Source: Strongylocentrotus purpuratus
Lineage: Eukaryota; Echinodermata; Echinoidea; Camarodonta; Strongylocentrotidae
DNA length: 64,000 nt
Assembly: GCF_000002235.5 (NCBI RefSeq)
Contig: NW_022145613.1
Location: 15,577,883 to 15,641,882 of the forward strand
Direction: 5' to 3'
In this document: positions 32,891 through 46,644 of the stretch, piece by piece
How positions within the stretch are numbered: position 1 is the first letter of the stretch
Layout: every line of letters starts with the position of its first letter
Made by a program: the position numbers and the translations under genes
The notes under the pieces: generated by a model
What the model was told of the DNA's origin: nothing
The model's input: the letters and a program-made list of their open reading frames with translations, nothing else
The model's database searches: none

Positions 32891-35749
32891 AACGAGCCTT
32901 AAAAATGGGGTACTCAGGGTCATCTTTACACAGAGTGGCTTGGTTTCAATTTGTCACTCACAACAAGGCGCATTTGTGTTCTGTGCTTCTTTTTTTGGTC
33001 GTTTAATGGTACATTGCCTGCCCGCCCTTTCCTCCCTCCCACCCCCCTTTAACACGGTCATGAAAAAGAGACATTACCACTTTATTAACAAGGTTTAGCG
33101 TGTTTATTGAAATTTTGAAGGGATCAAACATCACATATTAGGCAACTTTGGCGCAAGCCAATTTGTGCACCCTCGCAAACAATGCCTCCTGTTCATTTAA
33201 GCGTGAACAAATACCACACAAAAATGATAGTAAAGGATTTGGGATAAAATACTCTTTCATAAGATGTATAATAATATACTGTTCATAGATGATTTTGAAC
33301 TGATTAATTAGCAATTTTCTAGGTGTAAACTTTTTTTTGACTCACACGGTGTGTGTCCCTTTCCCTCTCGTATCCTTTGTTTCTTCCCTCCGTTCCTCTC
33401 TCTCTCTCTTTCAATCTACTTTTGTCCCTCTCATCTCCTTTTCTCATTTTCCTCCATTCATTTCACTCTTTTTTGTTCTTCTACTCTCTGTCTCCCTCTC
33501 TTTCTCTCTCCGTGTCGAGTAAGCAATGACGGGTTTAAACCGATTGATCAAAATATAAACGTTTAAAAGATGATACGTTCACCTCCGGTTATACTTCTGA
33601 ATAATACGACATACGATTAAGTGCTATCTTTTCAATAAGTAAGAATCATGTATAAAGATGTTATAATTTTATTGTTTTGGTTAGTTGGGGGATGCATCAC
33701 CCAGTTTTAACATACTGTCATATTGAAAGCGGTCAATGGCCTGCTTTCATCATGGCCAATGTGTCAAAATTCAATAAACAGGTTTTCCCGTACATTTTAA
33801 CACTTTTTTTCAATCAAAGTCATACTTTTTTTAATCATAATTAATGATTAATTGTTCGTCTAGAAACTCCCTTATCTTGCACATCTCATGGTCAATTTCG
33901 TCTTTGGTCATTTATTTTCGAACTTTGTCAAGTATATTTTATCAATTTGCATTCCGTGAAAGTCAAATATAGTTCCAGATCCTCGACTGCCGACATACCA
34001 ATTGCCTTCATCATTTGCAATCGATTTCGTTAAAGCGTCATTCATTATAAGGTCACGTCATTGCGACAAATTTAAATTAGGCTCTCTTAAAATTGATAGC
34101 ACAAAAGGGAATTTGGTTATCACATTCTGCAGCGGACCGTCAGGTGAGACGAATTCGAATGAAACCGGACGAAAATGAATGGGCACTTCTTGAAATTGAT
34201 CAACCATCGACTCACTTGAATGCCAAATGACTAAATTAACTTTCACATTTGCACGATTCCTACAACGAATCTAAAGTGCACAAAGATAAATTTGAAAGGA
34301 AAAAGTGTCGAAATTGACGTAAAATCCTATGTTTAGATAATTGTGTTTAATACATACTTACACTATTCTAATTAACAAATCTTTACAAATGTAAAATATC
34401 CATCTTTATAAAAAAAAATTAAAAAAGGTAAATCGTATACTAAATAAGGACGCTGGCAAAGAGCAAGAAACTGTGAAAATAATCACATTTAGGTTGGTAG
34501 ATTCTCAAACTACATGTTAAGCAAAACATGTGTTATATACACTTCCTAAGTAAAATTGTGCTTTCAACCTTGCCCTGTGGCCTTCGTGAAGTATAATGTC
34601 ACTGGGGATATTGGGGGTACGTCAGATAAGTTGCATTCAGCTCGTGAATATGCACGAGTCAATGACGAGTGCACGATATATGCTAGCTAAATTCAATATT
34701 TCTAATATACTACGAAAGGAAGCCATTATTATTATTGAACATTAAAAATTGAACTACGTAAAATCTAAATGACTGAAAGGGTCACTTTTTAATAATGTTT
34801 GCATTCTTTAAAATATTGTATAAAGTAAACATTTAAAGTACAGCTGCTCAAAAATTATATCTATACAAAAGAAATATAAACAAATATGAAAGATGTCTTC
34901 TACAATACGTACCATGTAAGATGTGAGAATTCAGCTTAATGTACAAAGCCTCAAATTTTCAGCGTAGTTTCAGCAAAGATCAATTTCACACAAACATTGT
35001 TTCACTTTAAATCCCCTTGTTGTCATTTATCTTCGTCAACTAAACTAATTAACGAATTGATTACTTCCTAAATGACAGTCAAAAGATCGAAAGGCATAAC
35101 ATTAATATATCATCAGATAAAAAAGATGTATTGGTAATTGAAGATATATTTCACTACAACTCAGGTAACTAGTTAAGGCTACTTATTTTAAATGTAATAG
35201 TGATACAGAATTAACAAACGATTTTAATCCATATCAAAGTTAAATCAAGCATTCATCCATTTTTTAAATTACAATTTACAAGTTTAATAAACAAATAGGG
35301 AAAATTATCTCATTTTTTAAATTTCTAATGCCTATATGCATTTTCATCTACCACTTGCCTAGTTACATATTTTTCGTTCTATAATATTACGCGATGTTTC
35401 CATAATTAATATTAAACCTGTTCTAACTGGATTGATGATCATTTGTGGCTGACATTTAAGTTGAGAAGGTCGTAGCTGTTTTTTTGCTATTTATGTTGTT
35501 TGTTGTTGTTGATATTGTTGTTCTTTTAATAGATCTTTCTATGCAGTCATCAAGAGAAGTCACGTGATGTCCAGACCCCTAATCAAGGTACGAAAAGGGT
35601 TTCTTTTTTTAGGGTTCACTTATTTTACCCTCATCCCACTGCACTAGTCGATATAATAGAGTTTGCTATATTATATTACATTATGTAAGCCGCACTCCCT
35701 ATTCTAAAGGGGACGTTACACGAAGATGAGTTATTCAAATGGGTGAAAT

Positions 35750-36248
35750 GGGCCGTATTCATAAAACTAGAAAAAGCAAAGCAATTGCTGGCAAATAGCT
35801 GGAATGACGTTCTTCTTTCTAGAATAATCAGTAATTTCTTGCTTGAATAATTGTTTCATCATCAAGCACTGGCTTGACGTGGCTTGAATTTTAATAATCA
35901 TGTCATGATAACATGATTGTTTTCCATGACTTTACGCATAATATCTATCAAAATACATCAGCCGTTATTTTTGCATATTAAATTTTCTCACCCTCTTTCT
36001 CTGAATTACCAATTGCAGAAATTCTAAAAGAAATGATGTAAAATTATAAACACTGTATCATGGTTTAGAATCCAAACTACTCTCTTCAGAAAATTTGAAA
36101 GTTTGCAGGAATATACTACCTTTTTTCTTAATGACCGTGTGCCTCGGAAAAGGCATGCACTGTATTTATGAAGAATATGTCTATTGCTTGTTATTCCAAA
36201 TGTAAGCATGGGCATGTCGGGTGACTGCTAGTTTTATGAATACGACCC
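35750..36248. mobile_element. MITE abutting the copy 3 stop codon
   Basis: Orthologous insertion. Both termini are preserved (GGGCCGTATTCATAAAAC and GTTTTATGAATACGACCC). Confidence 0.65.
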
Positions 36249-36263
36249 ACTTTCTTAACAAGT

Positions 36264-37938
36264 TTAAGCCACCACCCCGCCAGGTTTGGTCAGTACAGAA
36301 GCTTCTTGTTGGTTGTACGGGGCAGCAGGAACCTGGTTGTACTGGGCACCAGGAGCTTGGTTGTAGGGAGCTGGAGCAACAGGCTGGCCAGCAGGGGGAT
36401 AGGTCTGCTGGGCGTTGTATGCGGGAGGAGGCTGGACGATTCCAGCCGGCTGGGTGTACTGACCTGTGTAGAAACAATGGAAATTTAACGTAGTATACTT
36501 TTCCTTTTACTCCAATAAATCGCGATAAATAGCCCGATCGTAAAAAGCAAAGTTGCATTGAAATTCAAAGAGAGTGAACCGAAGCTGGATCACGTCATCA
36601 ATAGTGGTGCGTATTCATTTTAGAATAATAACAATCACTGTGAAGTATTGCAAATCTTATCTTATACATGTATGAGGAAAAGTTCAAGGTATTTTGTCTG
36701 ATACGCTACCGACCATATTTCAAAGACTGAAGTATACGTAAAGAATGAATCAAGTTGAAATCCCTTCTAGCTGGGATCTAACCAGTTCCCAAGGTGAATT
36801 GATAGTTGCTATTTTGTTACATTACACAATGTTGAGAGATATTTGGGACACATAATTAAACTTGCCCACATTTCACCCAAATTTAGCATTTGAATTAAAA
36901 GCAGTTTACCAAAATTAGGCATAATTTTACCCCCAACTTAATACAGATTCAGTGTGAGTGATTCTTAAAACTACCGATGACCAGAATTTCTTTTCAGGAC
37001 AGTTTCAGCGGATCACACACTTATAACTAAGTGTGTATGATATATTGTATTTATCGTTTCAGCTGGTGGACCATTTCAAACATCATACGGTTTTAAGTCT
37101 ATTTAATTTAGCTCTGTGATATTCCTAGTATCAAAGTATATACTTGCTATCGCTTGATTCCTTTATGAATTAATAAATGAAAATATCATGTTTGTTATCA
37201 AGAAACTGTAAATTGAAGTTAAAACAAAAACACAAAGAATCGTGAATTACATACCTGTTGTAACAACCATCGGAGTGTTCTGTTGGGTGTACTACAAATG
37301 AAATTAAAACATTTGAAATAAATGTAAGATGAAAACCAAATAATATAATAATGGTAATAATAGACCCTAGCTACTTCTGTATAGTTTACAATACATTTCA
37401 TGAATTAAAACGCAGTTGGACAGCATTATTCTGGCTTCACATCCTACAACTGTAGGGTATATCGTGGGATCGTGGCACGAAATAATTTCTGCCAGGTACC
37501 CAATGCTTCAGATTGATTGAGAGTAGCAAATTTATATTTATGTTTTGCCACGTGCCATTGGTGCCATGCAGGGGCGATCATATCAATTTGCAAATGATGT
37601 CTTTCTGCAGTATCAAATGTCTGTTGTACCATGAGGGGGCTCAAACCTACGACCTTCCTGTGTTCGTAGCTCCAGTTAAGTCATACTACTTGATTGCTAT
37701 TCTCAAGCACATTATACTCGAAACAGCAACAACAACAAATATTTGGATATCTTTGGGTATTCTCCTATCTACTTTCCTACCCTCTTAAATCAGATCTTGA
37801 TAAAATATCTGTTAAAAGGAGCGTCTCTGCAAAGTTTTGGACGCGACAGGTTTTAAGGGGGTATTGATGTTAACAAAAGTTTGCAAATTAAACTGAAATA
37901 TACTGACATGTTTCTAACGAGCAGAAAACAAAACAAAA

Positions 37939-37969
<31 letters not shown>

Positions 37970-40522
37970 GGGGGGGGGGGCAATTAGCATACAGACTTCT
38001 TAAAATTCAACATTTCCTCATACAAAAAAGAAAGAGTAGGGGCGGGTACTTGCACCCCCATGCCAACTTGACTTTCGCTCACAATTCGTTATAAGGAGCT
38101 TCTCTTATTAAAACCAAAGGAGTGAACAATTCGCCTTAAGTGGAAATATAGTCGAATACGCTCCAAGTATACGTAGCTGAATTAATCTTTTAAAAATGGA
38201 TTTTTACCATAATGAGTGTAGATTTTCCACGATAGCAAATGAAAAATAATATGACGAGTCCACAAAAGAGAGTGCCTGTCCACTCCTGTACATTTAGAGG
38301 GGGTACAACAAATAACTCACCACAGTGGTGGTGGTTTGTGAAGACGAGTAGCCACAGGCCATGCCACCACAGCAGTAGGCTGAAGCCACAATGGCTACAA
38401 TCATCTCGATCAGTCCAAGGATTGCCAACAGAGAGTCCGATGCGATTCTTCCGCCCTGTTAATCGAATTCGGATAGTTGTATCATATATAATTTTTTTCA
38501 TTCCTTATACTTATTAATTTATTCTTTCATTTATTCATTACATATATTAATATATAAATTAATATTTATTTAGACATTTATTCATTACAAATATTCATAT
38601 ATAAATTAATATTTATTTAGACATTTATTCATTACAAATATTCATATATAAATTAATATTTATTTAGACATTTATTCATTAATGTATTTAAACATTTATT
38701 CAGAATGAAAACAAGATCATCAAAGCTTTTTTGCGTCAAAATTAAAAACAGTTTTATTACATGAAAATTGTTGAATCCACATTACAATAAAAAAATCAAT
38801 ATCCTATTGAAATCATCATACCAACCTAATTTAGATCATAATACTGAAAAGAAGAGAGAAAGATGATGAGAGAAGTGATCAAAACCCTGGTCAACGAAAA
38901 ACCAACGTTTTATGTAAAATCATTTATCGAGACAAAATTTGTAATGAGAACACTGATTCAAAATATTGATTATAATTATTGATTATTCAGCTGAAAATCG
39001 ATCAATTAATTGTAGGTAGAATCAATTCTATACAATATTTATTATTTAATAAACCAGCCAATATTTATCGGGTAAAGCTTTTACCCCAGAAAATCCGAAA
39101 TCAACTCTCTGCATGTGATTTCTGATCAGATGGAAAATTAAAGCAAAGTTTGGAAAGCTTAAAAGACTGGATCTGTGTTTAGCTATCGTAGGGACATCCC
39201 AACTGGGAAAATATAATTGATCAAAATACCAGGGACATAAAACATTTCATCTAAAGAATCATAGAGATTGATCGATGATGTTCTAGGAGGATAGCAACTT
39301 TATCTAACAAGAATAAACCATATTGGAAAATCATTTCATGGAAGAGGGTAGGGGAAATGCATTCCAACTTTATGAAAATCACGCAGTGTATGTACATACC
39401 CTTAGTCCTCGATCGTAGCCATAGTTATAGTCAGAGCCATAGTAATAGTCATAGCCATAGCCATAGTAATATGAACTACTGATGATTCCTGCCCCAATGG
39501 CACCAGCAATCATTTGAATAAAGGCAACAATGGCTGTGATGATACACATCGTAAGATAGCCGATGATCTAAGAAGACAAAGTTTTTTTTTTAATAACTTT
39601 TTGAAAAGACAACAACAGCTGCAAAACAAAAGAAAAAGTTTATATTAGCCGATGTAATATTTCATGGTTGTAACACATGTATTTGCTTATTGTTGAGTGA
39701 CACTGTCGTTTCCTGAGCTCAAATCGAGTTAACAAGTCTTTAACTGGCATTGGTACAAATTGAGGGTGTGGGTTGGCTGGGATGGAGGTGTGTGTGTTTG
39801 TGTGCGGTGGGTGGGTATTAGCTGTAAACATATGAACCCTCGTATACACTAGAAACGCGTGCATCTAAAGGGAGTATGGGTAATGAATATTTTTCTAAAT
39901 GAGACTAGAGGAATACAAAAACATACGTACCACACAACTGTTCTTCTGCTTCGAACATATTCCTAAGATTCCGGTAGGAATGTAGAACTAGGGTAGGAGA
40001 ATAAGCAACATTCATTAAAATCGAAATGACAAATGTAAACTGAATATTGATGTACATTGGACCTTTGTTTTGATTACTCTATTGTGTGTCACATAGCGAT
40101 CGTGCGTGGGGTATGATTACGTATAAAGTCGTAATGTAATGCTCGCACATTTCATAAGGTGCTGGGCTTGATTTTTCTCAAGTCATTGCGACAATGTTAA
40201 CCATGCATAAAAACAATTGCATCCTTCACAGAAGAAATGACATACGGAGACTTACCAGAACACTGGCCCAGATTCCAATGGCGGCATAGCCTACTCCGGT
40301 GTGGAGGACCAACTCGGCAATGGCGACGACGATGCTCCCAATGCCGAGGGCGAGCTGCAGCCAACCAGTCGCTCTCCCGGCAGCTCCGTTAAAGTTCTGC
40401 GACACACCGCTCGACGAGTTAGGGTTCTGCACCGTGTTGGCATAGTTGACTGGAGCGGGCTGGTGGACGTATACAGCCTGACCCGGAACTCCGGGCTGGG
40501 TGGGATAAGACGGGGCCTGCAT
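36264..40522 (-). CDS. MS4A/CD20-like four-pass membrane protein, copy 3 (six coding exons)
   Basis: Exons in transcript order: 40256-40522, 39931-39987, 39400-39567, 38321-38455, 37255-37291, 36264-36463. They sum to 864 nt, giving an intact 287-residue protein. It is the closest relative of copy 2, sharing the exon 2 reading CSKQKNSCV apart from one Cys/Tyr change. Exon 3 is the longest of the five at 168 nt. The loop between membrane segments 3 and 4 is expanded to a tyrosine-rich stretch with repeated YYYGYGYDYYYG-like units before DRGLR. The tail keeps PPAY but has only three APYNQ-type repeats and ends in GGVVA. Introns are compact except intron 4, which has a run of about 28 T followed by 10 G near 37941, and intron 3, which has a 47-bp tandem repeat. 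Of the five copies this is the most likely recent and intact paralogue. Confidence 0.83.
37632..37708 (-). repeat. tRNA-like SINE head in intron 4 of copy 3
   Basis: Orthologous insertion sharing the unit 2 B-box change. Confidence 0.45.
38527..38690 (+). repeat. 47-bp tandem repeat, about 3 copies, intron 3 of copy 3
   Basis: The unit ACATTTATTCATTACAAATA plus about 27 AT-rich bases occurs about three times. Unit 2 has a single copy at about 23850. Confidence 0.85.
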
Positions 40523-41684
40523 ATCAGGGGTAACTTGCTGTGTAGGGTAAGAAGGTTTCGTATTAAAGACCGAACATGAGTTTTGAAGGCCAAATAATTG
40601 GGTTAAAACTACACTTATGGTTGCAATTGAGGACTGTAGGACAATTTTCCCACTGGACTACCAGCTCTTCACAACATTGACAAGTGAGAATGGCGGCGAG
40701 AATTCCAGAACGTATAGGTTTTTGTTGGGTACTCATATTTATATATATATTAAAAAAAAAAGTAATCGATTGATTGATTGAACTAGTTAAAAAATACACC
40801 AACTACTGATCAACTACCCCTAGGACAACCAATATCTTTAACAATAACTATCCGTGCAAATATTCCCAAACAACCACCCCTATAAACGAAAGGCCTACCT
40901 CTAGGATAATTGATGTGATAGCCATTTATTTATCTCTGGACCACTACCCTCTAGTTTTCTTTTGTCCAAGGAGAAAATGGGGTATATCCTTGTGGGGAAG
41001 TAGGCCGAGGTATCAACTAAAAACTTTTTAGGGTGATCTAGTGGCAATCAACAACTTAAAAACGCTTTCGTTTGCAATATTGTATTAATTAATTTAATGA
41101 AAATGAGTTAGTTTTCTTTCAAGTCCAATAGTTATTTAAGTAATAGAGGTAATACAATGTTTAAGGACATATCTATTGCTGCTCATTTAATAGGATCTAT
41201 TACTCAATCTAAATTTATTTTCCTTTTACTTCTTTTTCTTTCTTTTTCTTCGTCTATTCTTCTCTTTCGTTTACTTTTGTTTAGGTGTGTACCGTTCTAC
41301 ATGTCGTATTCGACACTAGCTTTTATGCTTCATTAATTCATCCCTGCTTGTTGTATACTGTTAATATTTTCTCTTATTTACGTATGTCATTATATAAGTG
41401 TACACATGTTTTACTTGAGTATTTTGTTGAAATGGAAAAAGAAATTCAATCAAATTATTGTGTTATTCCCTCTATCTCTGAACTGATCAATTGTAATAAA
41501 TAATAAGTAAGAATATAAATCTGCAACATATAGAAAAGAATATCAAATCATCACTTGCAAACAATGCACCGCTCCTATGCAGAAATTTCAAATAAGGATG
41601 AAATCATCTGTAATTATAGCATATGGCGTCATAGTGCGTTTCCATCGTAGTATGACGTATGCAGATCATAACGAGTACAAAAGT

Positions 41685-42195
41685 GCACTCGAGTGTACTA
41701 CAAAGAAAAGAGTACAATCACATGCATTCTTTGTAGAATTCAATATGATATGCATGAACAGTAGAGAGAGAGAGAGAGAGAGAGGGGCGAAGGTGGCAAT
41801 AGTTGACTGGCAATAAAGAAAACTGTTTGGTCATTAAAATCTTCATATAACCCGGAGTCCTATGTCTTTGAACACAGCTTTGTATGCCTCAGAGGCATAG
41901 CTTGTGTTTACCGTGAAAGATGAACCAAACACTACTGCTGCAACAGCAATAAATGGACCACAATTGATTACTTAACTGATTTGTTTATATTTTCAGTTGA
42001 AAAAAACAAAAAACGATATTTCAGTAGGCTATTAAAAAAAACACACATCGCCTATCGACTAAATAACATTTTGGTCAAATAGAATAACATTGAAAAGTGG
42101 TCATTTGTATGTTCACACAATTTCTTCCTCTATGATTCACACAATTTATAAAAAAAACATCCGTCACTGCAGTAAAATAAAAGCATGACAGCCAT
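41685..42195. other. Insertion specific to unit 4
   Basis: Sequence between CATAACGAGT and GGATACTTTACCAACC is absent from unit 2. It holds an (AG)n run at 41764 and no recognisable gene or terminal repeats. Confidence 0.5.
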
Positions 42196-44425
42196 TTCTG
42201 ATTGTGTGCCAATGAGACGGCCTTGGATACTTTACCAACCATTGCGACTGGGTCATGTACAATGGATTATTTATAATATTTGTCTGTTGTTTGTACCACT
42301 GTGTGTGAAGTACAGAAAGCGGAACTGTGTGACACGAATATATGGCGTACGGTTTAACAACTCGTAAAGACGACAGGAAAGATGACGCATATGTACCTGC
42401 ATGCGATATGTAACTACAGGTAGGCTATAGGTTTATGAGGCAGTGAAGGGCCATGTCACCGCCATACATTAAGAAAAAATAGATATATAAACATGTTTTT
42501 GCCACGTTTTTTTCATCTGTTGCTCATAATTGTTCTTCCAAAAGTATATATTTCTCTTGTTCGTATTTCATTTTGATTATATTACTCATGTTTTTCTTTC
42601 ATTGATTTCCTTTCATATCATTTCGTTTTAATATATTGTTATTCTTAAACGTCTATACATGGCCTTCAATGCTGAAAAGCGGCCACTATCTCGGAGAAGA
42701 ATAGTAAGACAAAACGTAACCCAAAGAAGACTTTCTAGTTTGATCGGATGAAAACATGGCAGTGTTTTTTAGGATTTCAAACGACTTGATCTGGTGAATA
42801 TATAATAGTGAAATAATGTACATTTCTAAAGAGCTCTGTTTGACATCAAATGTCTTTTAAGGCGCTTACATAACTAGTTATACATTCATAAATTATAACT
42901 AATACATTACAGGCTAAACATTACCAGTAGAAGGTTTGGTAATTGAATTGTTCACACATGTACCTAATTATACATAATTAGTAGGTCTGAGTTAACAGAA
43001 GCTACTTTGGAGTGAGCATGGTTGAGGATGAATGCTCTTCGGTGCAGAATATTGTGTAAAAATGTAAGGAAAATTTCAAATACCAAGATGTCAACAAATC
43101 CCCATAATTCTATTTATATGTAACCACTGGGAGGTGACTACCATTTATTCACCGAAATCGATATATAATAACTTCATCAGTGTTCAACAACATAAAACAT
43201 ACAGATATAAACAACAACGATGAGTTAAAAGGTAAACGGAGCTAGCAGAAGTTCATTCGTTTAAAGTACGGAAAATGGGAAATGGTTACTGGTGGTAAGT
43301 AGAAATCTCTCGTACAAAGGTAAACATAACCCTACATAATGAAAGAATGACTGAAACTGTGCTGATATGATTCAGTACTGAACATTTTAAATGAAATGCA
43401 TGACAATGGATTATCATTCAGTCTAGCATTAGCATTTCTTACAGTCATCAAGGAGTGAGTAATATTTTCGGCGAAATTGAATGCTTATATTGTCCAAAAC
43501 TCTTCATAATGATCTGAAATACATGAGCATACCTATTTCATTCAGTAATGACAGAGGTTTCAAGATTTGCAAGTCTACGCTGCATCATGATTTTGTGAAC
43601 TTACCCATCATAACAAATTACAAATGATTCACGACGACATTTAGTAATTACATATACAATAAGATTTATAAACCGGTTGGAAGCACATGCGGTTATTATG
43701 ACACCTTTTTCGATATTGCGTACTTTTTGAGAATTCTCCTTCATCAGAGTCATATAAAAATGAAGAAAACCACACCTAATATACTATTCGCATCCTCTCC
43801 ATTAACATAACTGTGTACCTAATATTTCCAATGAGCCTACATATATGTACCCTTCAACATAAAGGCGACTTAGAGTAGAATAATAAATTATAATGATCTC
43901 ATGATTAGAATCATATCAGCAGTAAGATAATACTACGCAGAATTCATTCATTCTATTCCAGTAAAAACAAAATCAAAATAATTACGGATAAAAGCACAGA
44001 TGAAACTTACTTTGGGTGCGTGTTTAAAATGTCTGCCTCAAACCAAGTCCTTTTTATGACGCAGTATAATCGCACACACTACAGCAGATATTATAACAAT
44101 ACTGCGAGCGGTATTTACAATAGAAAAATGAATTCCTGTTGTGGATGGTTTGAGTGCTTTGATACTGACGTATTCAAGCAAATATTTGATGAAAAGGAAT
44201 GCCTAGGTAATGGGGAATAAACATTGGACGGATGATCAGTGTAGCGGGCGCTCGACTAGTGGTAAATTCACTTTTAATAACATATTGAAATATAATTACA
44301 TACATTTCTTATTAATCTCCTTTGGTTTTGATTTGATTTCAAGATTTCGAGAGTAGGGTTATGTTATTGTTTCCCACTACATCACACTTCGTGAATGTAT
44401 GAAGTGTTGCGATCTCTGATCTTCT

Positions 44426-44649
44426 CCAGGCTCCTCCCTCTCTTTGTCTCTCTTTCTTGTCTCCTTTCTTCTGTCTTCCTTGGTCACTCTCAATCTCTCT
44501 TCCTTTTTCCCACTCATTCCCCCATTCTCTATATCTAAATCCCATTCCTCTCTTTTTTTCTTGGCGTGTGTCGGTGTCCCTTTCCATCCCTTACCCTCTG
44601 CTTCTTCCCTCCATTCCTCTCTCTTTCTCTCTCTCTCACACACTCTTTC

Positions 44650-44680
<31 letters not shown>

Positions 44681-44751
44681 TTGTCCCTCTCATCTCCTTT
44701 TCTCATTTTTCCTCCATTCATCTCGCTTTTATCTCTCTTTTCTCTTTCGCG

Positions 44752-44787
<36 letters not shown>

Positions 44788-44791
44788 GTTG
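44426..44791 (+). repeat. Polypyrimidine tract, unit 4 (uninterrupted)
   Basis: A continuous C/T-rich run containing a long (TC)n section. It has the empty site for the unit 1 insertion (GTGTGTCGGTGTCCC). Confidence 0.85.
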
Positions 44792-46194
44792 GTCGAGTTA
44801 GCAATGACGGGTTAATACCGATTGATCAAATTATAAACGTTTATTGTAAAGATGATACGTTCACCTCCGGTTGTACCTCTGTGAATGATAACAAGCATCA
44901 GACATTCGATTAATTGTTATTTGTCAATAAGTAAGAATCATGTATACAAATGGTATAATTGTATTGTTTTGGTTAGTTGGAGAAGAGGGGGGGGGGGGGA
45001 GCATCATCCATTTTTATCAAACTGTCACATTGAAAGCAGCCAATGGCCTTTTTTCAGCATGTCCAATGTGTCAACGTTGTTTTGTATTGAACATAACAAA
45101 TTGAACTAACTGAAATATAAAGGAATGAAAGGGTCACTTTTTTATAATGTTCGTATTTTTAAAATATTCTTTAAAATAAAGATTTAAAGTACTAAAGCTA
45201 TGGATTTACAGCCGCTCAAATATTTCATCTACAAAAAACAAAGATAAACAAATATGAAAGATGTCTTCTACAATAGGTGCCTCGTAAGATGTGAGAATTC
45301 AGCTAAATGTAAAAAGCCTCACATTTTCAGCGTAGTTTCAGTCAAGATAAATTTCAACACAAATATCTACAATTCGTTTCACTTCAAATCTTGTTTTCTT
45401 TTCATCTATCGTCGTCAACTGAATTAATAAACGAATTGATTACTTCATAAATGACAGTCAAAATATCGAAAGGCACAACATAAATATATCATCAGGTTAA
45501 ACAAATACGTTAGTAATTGAATATATTCCACTACAATTCAGGCAACTAGATAAAGGCTACTTATTTTCAAGGTTATAGTGATACGGAATTAACATCAACA
45601 CACAATTTTAATCTATATCAAAGTTAAATAAAGCATTCTTCCATTTTTTAAATTACAATTTCAGATGTTCTTGTTTGATCTCCTCAATTATATTTTGATG
45701 GTTTATAAAACGATTGTGAAATTTAGCCCATTTTTTTCAAATGCAATATACTTTTTTATCTACAACTTGCCTGCTTACAAATGTTAAGTGCTGTAATATT
45801 CAGCGATGTTTCCTTTATTAAATCTGTTCTATCTGGATTTATGGTCATTTGTGACTGACATTGAAGTTGAGAAGGTCGTTGCTGTGTTTTGTTATTGATG
45901 TTGTTTGTTGTTGTTGATATTGTTGTTCTTTTAATAGATCTTTCTATGCACTCATCAAGGGAATTCACTTGATACCCAGCCCTCTAATCAATGTAGGAAA
46001 GTGTTCTTTATTTGTAACATGGGGTTGAATGATGGGGAGGGGAGAATTTCAGGCTCGCAAAGTAAATAAAGAACACTTATCTTACCTTCATCCCTCAGCA
46101 CTAGTCAATATAATAACATTTGCGATGTTATTTCATTTAAGCCCTGCCCCCTCCACCCGTCAATTATACGAAGATGAAACCAAGTGGGTGAAAT

Positions 46195-46632
46195 GGGCCG
46201 TATTCATAAAACTAGAAAAAGCCTAGCAATCGCTGGCAAACAGCTGGAATGACGTTCTTCTTGCTAGAATAATATTAAGTAACTTCTTGCTTGAATAATT
46301 GTTTCATCATCAAACATCTTGCGCTTCTATCAAAATAGATCAGACGTTATTTTCGCATATAAAATTTCATAACCTTCTATCTTAATCACCAACTGCAGAA
46401 ATTAGATTACAAAAGATGTCAAATTATAAACACTGTACCACAGTTTAGAACTCAAATTACTCTCTTCATAATATCTGAAATGTTGCAGGGATAAACTACC
46501 TTTTCTCTTAATGTTCGTGTGTCTCGGAGTAAGCTTGTATTTTATTGATCAAGCATATAGCTATTGATTATTATTCCCAATTTAAGCGTTTGCATGTCGG
46601 GGTAATTGCTAGTTTTACCAATACAATCTATT
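46195..46632. mobile_element. MITE abutting the copy 4 stop codon
   Basis: The left terminus is intact and the right terminus has decayed (TTTTACCAATACAATC). It contains the only canonical AATAAA found past a stop (minus strand, 46541-46546). Confidence 0.6.
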
Positions 46633-46644
46633 TTCCTAACACAT

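Larger units (their letters stand above)
27678..33348. mobile_element. Tc1/mariner-like TIR element, unit 3, with nested insertions
   Basis: Same insertion as in unit 2 but with both ends. The left arm starts at 27678 (and again at 27896), and the right arm 33117-33348 ends TTTTTTGACTCACAC. The arms are about 230 bp and clearly similar. It is interrupted by an unclassified 1.84 kb insertion and a Helitron-like element. No transposase frame was found. Confidence 0.6.
27519..33515 (+). repeat. Polypyrimidine tract, unit 3, split by nested transposons
   Basis: The C/T-rich parts are 27519-27676, a duplicated piece at 27827-27895, and 33350-33515. They are separated by the Tc1/mariner-like element and its insertions. 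Confidence 0.8.
26585..41430. repeat. Tandem segmental duplication, unit 3
   Basis: It joins unit 2 at about 26585. The sequence jumps there from the equivalent of 13610 to the equivalent of 15177 across a shared ATGCTTAT, so about 1.57 kb is missing at the junction. The long 3' spacer 26585-36263 is swollen by the Tc1/mariner-like element and the insertions nested in it. From 33350 to 36263 it follows unit 2 closely. Upstream spacer 40523-41430 repeats the unit 2 upstream region. Confidence 0.8.

Noticed and set aside
40563-40802. Candidate first exon of copy 3 (MSTQQKPIRSG...CQCCEELVVQW)
   Set aside because: The Met and frame are not kept in copies 1 and 2, and there is no convincing donor before the exon 1 acceptor.
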